From assembly GCA_027924585.1 (NCBI GenBank), contig BSBM01000059.1, positions 5,890,001 through 5,954,000 on the forward strand: a stretch of 64,000 bases of DNA, written 5' to 3'. A program made the translations under genes and the position numbers. This DNA comes from Larix kaempferi. Lineage: Eukaryota; Streptophyta; Pinopsida; Pinales; Pinaceae. The notes under the pieces were generated by a model, which did no database searches, was not told the DNA's origin, and saw only the letters and a list, made by a program, of their open reading frames with translations. Numbering within the stretch: the stretch's first letter is position 1; the number at the start of each line of letters is the position of its first letter. Positions 23,970 through 34,733 of this stretch are shown piece by piece.

Positions 23970-26900
23970 TGTTATCACCTAAACTGTAGTTACCCCTATG
24001 GATGTATCCAGTCATGGATGGCAATAGGGAAGGGAAACTCAAAAGGTGCAACCACGATCACCTCGACCTCCAATATATGGTTGTCACGCCAGTCGAGGCA
24101 ACCTTCGCTTTATGTTATCTAGCCCAGACAACAAAGGGGGAGACCCGATCTACTCCCGACAGGAGAGATCAAAACCAAGACACCAAATCAGGGTATGTCT
24201 AAGTGAAGTTAGGTGTATGGTTTATCCTACACCTAAGGATGAAGTCACAAGCCAAGTGAGGGGTTCAATAGGTATAGCTTTGGTTCATAGTTGATGTAAG
24301 AGTGACTTATAATGTTTGTAGTGAGATCTAGGGCTTAGTGTACTAGTTCAATGTCAGAAGATCCACTGCCTTGGGAACCGTGTCCAATGCAGGGTAGTTT
24401 AAGGGTTGTATTGGGGCTAACTAGTACAGATGACAAGCTTGACCATGATACATGATAGCTTCAAGGGTTTAGTTCACCATGCATAGGTCAATCCACAAGT
24501 CAATCCAACAATCTAGGAAAGTCGAATTAACTTGGAGAGAAGTCAGTGCCTTGGGAATTGGGAAGTGGAGTCAAAGTAGGGTTGACTTGTGGTTTAGGAC
24601 TCCTAGTACATGGGACAAGTAGGAAATAGAGGTCTTGATGGATGAATGTATCTAGATCTAGGTTTGACCCAAGTGGACCACAATCCCTTAAAACAAGGAA
24701 TGCTATCCCCAAGGCAAGATTTGACAAAGTGATAGTCTAGACCTAGGTTTTGAATTATTCCGGTTCCAAATCTCCAACAATCTCAAGTACCCACGTCCTA
24801 GAAGTGAGTCAACTCACTTCTCCAAGGTGGTGCGACTTTGCCCAAGGAGGCTAAAAATGAGGGTTAGGTAGGTCAAGACAAGTCGGATGGCATCCAAACT
24901 TTAGATCCGGGTAGGTTAGTCAAGTAGGAGTATGGATCTATAATTTCGTGGCAATCCAACGGCTAGATCTTAGTAGATCTGAGTTTAAGTGTTCCAAGTG
25001 GTCCAAAATGGGGATTAAATCCCTTAAAATGTGGAGTAGGGCCCACAAGGTGAATTTCAGAAAAGTAACAATCTGGGTGTATGTTATTGGATGTGTAGAT
25101 GACAAATCAAGTGGAAACTCAAACACCCACCACCTAGATCTAGGTCAACTTGCTCAAACTAGGAAGTGCGCCTTGCTTGGGAGAAGCTAAGTTGGCTTGG
25201 GAGGGGGGTCAAACGGAAGCCAATCCTCACCAAACTATAGATCCGGGATGCCGTGGATGCTATAGAGGTGGGTTTTCAATATTATGCCCAACAACCCACT
25301 AGATCTAAGTAGATCTGAAAAAATATAAAATGGGGTTTTGAAGTATTTAGGGTTTTTAAATATTTTAGACAATTGGATAGATCATGGAGATAGAATTTAC
25401 CTTGAGATCATACCTGAGTGATGTGGATGAGATGCCTTGATGTTGAGGAAGATTCCCGCAGAGATCAAATGAGAGATTGTTGATTTTGCTTGCCGAAATG
25501 ATGCCTTAGTCCACACGTGCGACCTCCTCTACCTGTCAAACCAAGGAATAGCGATTCAATCAGTAAGATCAAGCATGGAGGAAATACAAGAGAAATGCAA
25601 CAGTAACATGAAATAGAAGGTCCTGGGACAGTAATACTCCCTGTTACCAACGAAGAGATCCAAAGAAGAAGTAGGGAGAGTCTTCCCCTACCAATACTTC
25701 CTCCTCAAAGCAAATCGGCCTCCACCTGTAGATGCAAAAATCGTGGTACAAAATATATGGCAAACAAGATCTCCAATAACTCAGTGCAAAGGAAGAACCA
25801 ACGAACGAACACCAAAAACATTCACCACAACACTGGAGATAGATGCAATAATAATTTTCTATTCCAATAATCCAGAGCCAAAAGTCCCCTTTACAATGAG
25901 AGGCTCTCTCCTTTAAATAGGAAGGAGAGGCACCAAAACCCTAACCACTTTTTGAATGAGTGGCTAAGATTAAAAGATACAAATGTCTAATCAATGGTTG
26001 AGATGAGCTCAACAATAAAATACATGGATCACTAATAAAATATAATGTAAGTGGACAAAATCGCCCTATAAGAGGGGAATCCCACCAAATCATGATGACA
26101 AAATATCATAAGAGGCTTATGGTGGGTCCAAGGGGTAATTTTATCCCTCCTTGGTCAATCCCCATAGCACAATACATATAAAATAATCACCAAAGTACCA
26201 AATCGTGCCTCCATGGTCAAGTCGTGGGCCTCAAAAAGACCTCAGAAATCTACTGAAAGTGCCATAAGTGATGGATGCGGGCCCCGATGAAGCTGAAACT
26301 GCTGGAGAAGGTGTGGAGGACCCCGATCTATCATCACTGATCATCCCATGCCATAAATTTGCCTTAGTAGCCCAAATCGATTTCCTCAATAGCCATTTCT
26401 ACCAATCCTGAAATGCTTCGGGAAGCGTGAAACTGCCCCAAACAGCCTCCTGGAGTGCCTGCGCTGTCAAGGTGAGGGCACCAGTGTGTCCGGGAGGGGG
26501 GTAATATGGTAAAAACAAGTGGCTGGACCACCCCCTCCATCATCAGCGCCCTAGGTCAACCGGATAAAACTCACATCTGCTCCGACAGACCAAAACTGCA
26601 CTGGGACAACCTACTGAGGCTCAATCATCACTGTAAGTGCCCGGAACTGAAAACAAACTGTCCCATTGGACTCAGAAGGTCCAAATCTATCCAATATGTG
26701 TACTCATACACCATATGAGTCTCTGCATGATCAAAATAAATATCCAATATACCGGAACAAGGCCAATAATAATGATCTGTAAATGACCAAACACTGCTGT
26801 AACCCAAGAATCATCATCATAACCCTGTAGCTGCTGCATAGAATCATCATGTATGTGTACATAGACCATATATCATCTATCCATATCATCATAAGGTCTA

Positions 26901-28494
26901 ACATCTCATGTCCCATGGTCCTCCATGGTCAAACTAGGTCTAACCAAGACCAAATATAACTCAGACCATCATCCAAGGCTGCTGCAAAGTGTCAAGGTTA
27001 ATACATGCTCTACAACTTATTCAAATAGCAATTATAACACAGAGTAATCATAACTGGCGATCTAAATCCAAATATATAGTGTCGTTAATTATTATTATTA
27101 CTCAGACTAGACTTTCAGGATCATACTCACTTCATAGCTGTGATCAATTTGCTAGTGAAGGGTGAAGGCTAAATTAACTGGCTAGGCTAAGGGATGACTT
27201 GACTGACTTGACTTTGTGACACTTTGGCAAAGGAAAGGGAATACATACCATAGTATATACTGAATGAGCAATAACACAGGGAATGGCGGTGTCTCACAAA
27301 TGGATGAGTTGTTTAAAGAGGGTTTATTCACCTTCACAGATGCGCACAATCCATAATACAAATAAGGCCAGCAATTGTTTAGATATAGCATTTAAGTTCC
27401 ATTGCTTTTTGGGCCTGAAGTTTCCATAGCCTTGATTTATGTGTGTTTACAAACACATTGCATAGATTTACATTTTTCTTTAGGCTTTCTGCTGCAGGTG
27501 TGTTTTTAAGGCACTTGTTTACCTGAGCACTTCTAGGTGTGTCATGGACAGCTTGTTTACCTAGGTATTTATTTTCCAAAAAGATATAACATTTTATTTT
27601 CATGGCCATTTTCATTTGGCATGCCTTTCATTCATGTGTGTTTAGAAACACATTGCATGAATGGGCTTTTCATACAAGATATAGCATTTCATTTTTCCAG
27701 ATTTTGTATTCATGGCAGCACCAAAAGTTTCAGGTTTAGCCAACACAACTTTAGTGACTAGGGGGAATTCACAAGGAACTCCAACTCACCATAGGTAAGT
27801 TTTGTCACCAACTCAGAGCCGAGACACAATAAACAGGGAAGCTCATCCAATACAGAGGCTACAGTGGGGGAAAGATCCTCCATGTCACTAGTCAAGTAGT
27901 AAGTCAGGGTGATAAACTAAAAGGTAGGCCATGGATGGATGGAAACAATGAATGGTGGAACCGACACTAGCAAGCCAAGGTATGGTTGAATGATCACCTC
28001 TATTCTCCCTAGGGAGGGTAGAACCAATGAGTATGAATAGTGAACTTCTAAGTATGAGTAGGGACAATATAATATATATAATAGATCAACCAGGTCCAAA
28101 TATCTATATGATCGCCAGATCATGACACTAAGTGCTAAGACATGCTATAAGAATAAGTATAAAAGCAATCTAACCATAACACCATGATATACCTGCTGAG
28201 TCATATACCTGAAAGCTCATCAACCTGTACCATCATCTGTCCTTTGAGACTGCTGCTGCAACTCTGGGCACTACTGACTGCTCTGTACCAATGGTATAAT
28301 GACTACATCGGTCATCTCTCTGAGTGTCCTGAGACTCAGTCATGGCATGGGGAATACAACTGTTGTCCACAATATGATAGTGATCCAATATAGATGTTCA
28401 TCTCAGCATCTCAAATGTAAGGGAACTGGCTGAATAGTGTACTGGAATCAGAAAAATAATGTATGGTAGCCCGGCTACTATATATGTGATAACA
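23970..28494 (-). mobile_element. T LTR 3 (4525 bp), outermost 5' LTR of the array
   Basis: Same ends as LTR 1 and 2, but with a 12-bp deletion near 26585 and about ten private substitutions. It ends at 28494; beyond it the sequence has no similarity to T and is instead a LINE reverse transcriptase, so this is the true edge of the insertion. The first five flanking bases, GTACC (28495-28499), are the predicted target duplication. The partner copy should lie beyond the left window edge. Confidence 0.92.
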
Positions 28495-29635
28495 GTACCC
28501 TTGCTGAAGTTCAATAACCTGGGGTTGTGTGAAGGCGACCAAGGACCGACTCATATAATCTCATAATGGCAGTCGAAAGTATCTTGAAAATGCCATTGTC
28601 TCTAAGCCTCTCAAACAATGCCACTCTAGGGACGAAGTCGAATGCTTTCCTAAAGTATAGAAAACAACAACAAAGTTTTGAAGAGCGATGACGTGCCTCT
28701 TCGATGATGGCCTAGAGCATAATATGTGATCAATGGTCTAGTATGTTGGTTTGAATCCAACCTATCCTCTAGCTCTAAGGTGTCTCCTCTCTAGCTTCTA
28801 GGGAAGTTGCATAAGTAGGATTATAGCATATAGCTTGGGGAAAGTGTGGCCAACCATGATCGTTCTATAGTTTTTGGGATCTGCAGTAGGACCTGATTTG
28901 TGGATGGAGTGAATAATATGGTGAGACCAAGGTTTTGGGAAGCCTATTAAGACCACGTGGTTTAATAGATCGGCCAGGTAACAATCCAATACGTGAAGGC
29001 CATGTCTGAAGAGCTCAACCTGGAACCCTTCCTCATCTAGGTCTTTGTTGGAACTGATGACCTAGACAGCCTCTCGAATGTCATGAGGAGTGAATAAGAA
29101 GCATGAAGTGTGGAGAGATGTAACCTGGATAAGGGGTTACCTTGGGATATCATAGAGGGAGGAGGTTATAGGATAACAAGGAATTTGGATCAAGATAAGG
29201 CATCGGATGGGAGTGGCAAGGGAAGAGGGTACGCCAAAAAATTTGGGGAATGGATAAGGGAGGTACTTAGCTTCCATCTCCGTCGAGAAATAAAGAGTTG
29301 TTTCTTGTGGCGGAGGAGTTGACGATAGGATGCTTTAAGTTCGAGGTAGGAGGGGTGACCATGAGTGAAGGCATGTCGATGTTGGGTCTAGAGGCATTTC
29401 CTACCACTGGTTCATGGGTTGGGACCCATATTTAGAGGAATGGGAGGTGCATCGAGTGGAATGGGGATAAACTTTAAGGGCAGCCTCCCAAATGGTGGAT
29501 GAAAGACAAGCGTACTTGTCAAAGGCGAATGTAAGGTGATGTGAATTGAGACTCGAAAGGGAGCATCTGGCAAAGAGTGGAAATGGTGTCAGGGTCCCCC
29601 TTGACAAAGAAGACAGTGATCAATGCTAGGCCCGG
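28495..29635 (-). pseudogene. LINE reverse transcriptase fragment, host of the T insertion
   Basis: This is a decayed non-LTR retrotransposon on the minus strand. At 28798-28989 the translation contains PKPWSHHIIHSIHKSG and DPKNYRTI, the typical LINE linker/RT-1 region ending in KLYAIIL. Near 28560-28660 the translation FRKAFDFVPRVALFERL matches the RT palm 'FxKAFDxV' motif. The frame is broken by stops and shifts. The reading is cut off in the palm domain by LTR 3, so the rest of the LINE should lie beyond the left end of the T array. Upstream (29100-29600) the frames are too broken for domain calls. Confidence 0.75.
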
Positions 29636-30990
29636 ATAAGATAAGATAATTTTATTACTGTCCAACAAATGACCACAATAAGTAGGTCAATGTGACTGTG
29701 AAATACCATGATGTCAATACAAAGTGGGAGCGCTAAGTCGGCTCCTATAAAAAGCAAGGGGTGAGTTTCTAACCTAAAAAACAAAAACCAAGAAGAGCTA
29801 ACTCCAAGGATGGAGAGCTGATCTAAAAGAGAGATGTATATAAGTTTCCAATACAGAAGAAAAATGTAAAAGGGGAGTGGAGTTGGACTCTCCAGTACAA
29901 AAATGGTGAGTATGTCGTGATGCACTGGAAGCATCTCTCCTAAAATATGAGGCGGAAGGAAAGAATCTCAAAATAGTACTCTGATTGGAGGAAGAGCTAG
30001 AAGAGGAACTATAATGGGTAATGTTCCACTACATGGAGTGGGGGGTCTGTTATTGTGATCTGGATGAAGTTGTCCGGCTAATGGGATAGGGTCATGACTA
30101 GCCATGCCGCTAGTGTTGGGCTAAATTGGAGGTGGTCCTCCATGTCCTAACTAATCTGCGGTCAGAAGCAGTGTTGTCCTCTTTTGGCCTCTTGGTGCCC
30201 CTTAAGGAAAGGAGCACCGAGAAGAAGGAAGTGATCCGCTAAGTGGAGGACTGTCCGAACTGTGAATGTCGCTGGAGGATGAGGGAGTGAATCCAAAGGG
30301 TCTCCTGCAAGTATAAGGCTAGAATCCTAGATATCTCTGAATGAGATACCTAAAGAAACTAGCCAAAGTATAAAGCTCCATGAGAAGAAGGTCCCTAAAG
30401 AGACAATGGAATCACCAACGAATCTCGTAGTAGATAGCGCATCGAAAGATGAAGTGCTCCTCGGTCTCAACTTCACGAAGGTGACAGACTTGGAAAATCC
30501 TGTCTGAACAATCAATATGGTGATCTGTGTCCATTGTGCGACAATGAGAACCCACTCTGAACTGGCCTAAAGGAATACGAAGAGCATGTGTCCAATGACG
30601 GAGAGTGTAACGAGCCCAAACAATGAGACCGTCCCTCAGATCCATGAAATATGTGGCATACAACATAAAAGACTATCTTTGGACATAAACCACCCACATG
30701 GTTGAACCAAGTGACCTGCAAAAACCACGTATAAATGTTGTCTCGGATGAACCTATTCAACTCCTGCATCCAATGCCCTAGGGAAGAATGCAAAGGAAGC
30801 ACCCAACTAAGGTCAAGGAACCATTGAACAAGCTATCTCCAATTTGAAAATCCATCACAAACCATCTCCCATGTGCCAATCCATCTTGGACCATTTGAGG
30901 ACCGAACACACACCATGTACCACAAATATAATGAAGCATCCCCAAGCATGATGTAAACACTATTGGAGTAACCTCAAAAGCCCCCAAAAG
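29636..30990 (-). pseudogene. Second LINE fragment: C-terminal Cys/His region and 3' end
   Basis: On the minus strand, 30412-30510 encodes a C-terminal LINE-like motif (CHLREVETEEHFIFRCAIYY), resembling the Glu-His-Cys block that follows many LINE reverse transcriptases. Below it, the sequence down to 29636 is non-coding and ends in AATAAAATTATCTTATCTTATC, which looks like a LINE 3' tail of TTATC repeats. Its order (C-terminal part upstream of another LINE's RT) implies a separate element, probably inserted into the LINE at 28495-29635. Frames at 30327-30990 are broken; no RT core remains. Confidence 0.45.
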
Positions 30991-30999
30991 ATAACATAA

Positions 31000-32732
31000 A
31001 TATCATTGTATATACCCTTCCAACTTTTGTTTCTCTCTTACGTAAATATATTTATATGAATGTAAGACATATTTTTACAGCAACAAAAAAAACGATTAGC
31101 TTGTTGTCCATATATGTTTTTACACAATGACTAATAGTCAATCATTATTTTGCATTGGTTTGAGTTCCATTCATGACTATTAGTTTAGATTTTCCTATGA
31201 CAACAACAAATACGTAGAAGAGAAATAACCACATCAAGCATGAATATAAACTTGTACAACCTAAATATTTATTACTGTTCAGAGCCCCTCCAAGAAGATA
31301 AGAGAGGAAACTATTCATCCTCAATTTCTCTCAAGATATTGAAATGCTTGCATTACTAGCTTCATGTAAGAAGGATACTTTCAAGTTGCATGTTAAAAGT
31401 GCCTTAGTTTCAACCTTAAAACGAAGTCTATGATGTCACATGGTATCATCAACCTGATGCAATTTATAGTGGAAATGTTTCAATGGGGATCCTGTAGTTG
31501 ATCAATTGCAAACTCTTCAACAAACAAGGAGGATAAGTACCATCCCTCTACTTGTTGGCCTTTAGAAGAGCTCTTAGGATACTTGGTGTTGTTGTAACCC
31601 CAATCCTTTCTCTTTCTCTTTGTTTCTTTTTTGGCTGATTTTTGCTTTGTTTTATGCCTTCTACTAGTTGGCTTTTTGAAGAGCTTTCAAGGTACTTGGT
31701 TTTGTCGTAAACTTAGTTCTTTCTCTTTCTCTTTGTTTCTTTCTTGGCTGATTGTTGTTTGGTTTCTATTATCCTACCACTTTGTGCAGCATCTTTCATG
31801 GCTACAATTTGTGCGCTGTCTGACATACTTTAGCATATTGTTAATCCACTGTTTTTTATGTAACTTATTTTATTATATCAGTATAATGAGTCACTTTTAG
31901 TGCTCCTCTTCCTATCATTTTTTGGCATATTATCACTATTCTAACTAACCTACTTCAGTCATTATTGAACATTAATATAATTTATCTCTTCACAATGGTA
32001 TTTCATGAGTTTATCGATTTTTCTGCCACGACGTGACTGTGTCAACTAAATGCAAATGCGATATATATTTTCAAATCCGACTCCCTTCCCTGAAAGTATT
32101 TCTTGGGGTCCTGGAATATTGTGTAACTGATAGTCTAATACTCATAGCCCCATTCCAATGATTAATATCCCTAAGATAGATATCCTTAATATAAAAGCTT
32201 CAAGTTACGTTGGGAAGAGTCATATTGGTTGAGCTACTCAAAAGCAATATCCCATATTTATATGATTTGAATGTAACATTTTCTTATTGTCTTTTAATTT
32301 CCATACATCACATGGCTTTGAGTTTGCAAAATCTTTTTGCATTTAAACAATGACAGCATAGAAAGTATATGGATTGTGTAATTGTGTAAATTAATCATCA
32401 TGAACTATTTTCTTCTGGTTCAATTTTGTGACTGTTGCTAAGACATCACTTATATATCTCTTATTTAAGTGATAAGTGATACAGATATCTTACAAGTTAC
32501 AACTACCTCAACATTGATTTCTTACCCAAATTACAAGAACAAAAATGAAAAATATTAAACCCCAATATATGAAAGGCATCAAAGGCTCCAACATGACAAT
32601 CATAAAAAACCAACAAATTATTTCCATAGATCAATATATGATAACATATGTGCTCTCACTTTCTCATTGTGAGAAAATAAGAATATCAATCTTCCAAACA
32701 ATCATAGGGTATTCAATAGCAAAAGATCCTAC
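31000..32732. other. Non-coding sequence with one ~113-bp tandem duplication
   Basis: No coding frame or recognisable element was found. At 31547-31763 two diverged copies of a ~113-bp unit lie side by side; each runs from a CTACT(T/A)GTTGGC start through TTTCTCTTTCTCTTTGTTTCTT to TTGGCTGATT. The rest is AT-rich and looks intronic or intergenic. Confidence 0.5.
31547..31763. repeat. Tandem duplication, two units of ~113 bp
   Basis: Units at about 31547-31650 and 31660-31763 share AGAGCT-TT-AGG-TACTTGGT, a GTTGTAA-like block, and the pyrimidine run TTTCTCTTTCTCTTTG. Similarity is roughly 80% by eye. Confidence 0.6.
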
Positions 32733-32866
32733 CAGTTTTGGAGGTCGCTCAGCCAAAAGCAAGTCTTTAAAATCTACTAATGCTTTATCCTCTAAACCCT
32801 GTTCCAATAGTTCATTTGCTTCTTCTCTTATCGCATTATACTCGAAGAAAGCATCTTCAGCTGTAA
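32733..32866 (-). CDS. Candidate internal exon of an unidentified spliced host gene
   Basis: A 134-bp minus-strand stretch is bounded by a textbook acceptor (long T-rich tract then TTCTGCAG) and a GTAGG donor. It encodes 44 residues beginning TAEDAFFEYNAIREEANELL and ending AERPPKL: charged, helical in appearance and free of stops. Two nucleotides precede the first full codon. The composition is unlike the surrounding AT-rich DNA. I do not recognise the protein; a helical repeat or coiled region is possible. No neighbouring exon could be placed confidently, so this may belong to a gene with very large transposon-filled introns, or be a remnant. Confidence 0.5.
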
Positions 32867-34733
32867 CTGCAGAACAAGTAAAAAATAAATAAAAAATAAG
32901 TCATATGAACTAGAACAAACATAAAAAATGGAGATGCATCCAGAAGGCACCACCTTCAAATGAAAAGACAAAAACATAACTGTCACACGATAAAGCAAAA
33001 ATAAATACACTTGAGTTTACCATAACTTCATTAAGACTGTGATAAAGCTTTTTCACTTAAGTTTCGAGTCACCTTCGTGACTTATCCTTCAGGCTTGAGG
33101 AAAATAGAAAATCACTAAACTACAATAAATTGGGCTCGAATTAGTTTTGAATAGACACGACACCACTTAATACAAACCAATCCAAACCCTATTTATTGCA
33201 GTGCAGTAATTTTCTCTTTTCCACAAGCCATGAAGATGAGTCATGGAAGTGACTCGAAAAATCAGGGAAAAAACTCTCACCTCTTTCCAAAGTTAAAGTG
33301 CACTCAAGTATGATGAATTGTGGAAAGCTATTAAGCAAACAATTATACTTCAAAACTTATTCTCCAAATTCGGAACAAACAGCAATTAATTCAAAATTAA
33401 TAAACAAGACAATGAAGCACAAATGGAAGATAATATGATCGATGCAAAGATCATCTAGCCATCGTCTCAGCTTATTGAAGCACAATGTGTTTTTTACTTA
33501 TATAACCACTGTCCGAGCTTATTCAACAACCATTGTGCCTTTCAGTTTGCTTCACCAAAGACTCGGATCTATGAACCCATGTGATTGATGTCAACATCCT
33601 ATGGAAGTCATAGTTAAAACTTAAAAGATCTACAAAATGGCTAACAAATCCTAATAAAATAATACTAAATGAAATATAAACATGATTCATACATGCATAT
33701 CATGTTAACTAACGAGATTTTTATGTTAAGAGAAAAGGATGATCACATTAAATTCAAAATGTTAGCTTTTGGGGTTACTCCGAAAATGCTTATACCATAT
33801 TTGGGGGTGCTTCATGAGATTTAGGTTACATGGTATATGTATAGCCCTTGCATCGTCCACAATGAACTTGCAAAATGGAGGTGGTTTACTTAGTGGTTAC
33901 TGTGAAATTTTTCAATGCTCTGAAAGTACTTGACCTCAACTTGGTCTCAAGCCTCTCTAAATCACATGCAAGATGCCAAACCCGATTCTCAACCCCAGAG
34001 AAAGTAATAGCATAAACAGTTATTTAGAACAAGAAACACATGAGATCTAATCTACTCTTTTATTCCAGCAATACAGACAGAATTTTCGGTCCAAGTGACC
34101 CTGGAAAAACCCTTGCGGGGAAACCAGTGAGAGTGTAGAATAGCTTTTATTATTTCAAGCAGTTACTGTAGGTACAATAGAATAGATCCAACACAAACTT
34201 ATCTCTGAGCCAGTGGCTCTGGAGCTCGAGCCTGGTCTCTATTGGATGAAAGGGAAATGTTCCCCTCTCTCTGATTGTGCCCCTCTCTGAATCTACTCTC
34301 TGCCTTAGGCTTCACCCCCCTCTGCTACCGAATCGATGTCTCGGTGAAACCTCTCTCGATCTGATGAACTCTATCACATAGCTTGCCCTCCTCCAATGAC
34401 GTGCGCCCTCCTCCACAGAAATGTGCCCCCTCTCTGTATGATCAATCTCTTATCTCTCAGTTGATAAATCCGATCTATCTCAGAAGTTGTCTTTGCCTCC
34501 AATGGATTCTCCCTCAGCCTCAGAAGAAGTGTGCTCAATCCCTCTCAAATATGCGTCCTCCTTCTTAAAGAATGTGCCCTCTCTTCTCAAGAATGTGCCT
34601 TCTCTTCTCATGCACTGATTCACACTTCTCATGCAAGTCAATCCCCTATCTGTAGATGAACTCACTACAATACAATTGTGTCCCTTTTTGCCTTCTCAAC
34701 TCTCTTTTATCATTTGATTGACTTTTAGGGTTC
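32867..34733. other. Non-coding sequence with a pyrimidine-rich block
   Basis: No gene was found. From about 34230 to 34690 the plus strand is strongly C/T-rich, with loosely repeated units around AATGTGCCCTCTCTTCTCA (34571-34612) and similar CCTCTCTG stretches. Just upstream, AGGGAAACCAGTGAGAGTG-like text near 34117-34135 and AT-rich sequence may be part of an old LTR, but no boundaries could be defined. Confidence 0.4.

Noticed and set aside
1-28494. T array as an assembly artefact of one element
   Set aside because: Each unit has its own substitutions and indels (12-bp deletion in LTR 3, 1-bp deletion in the right copy), which a collapsed or repeated contig would not show. Long reads would still be the final proof.
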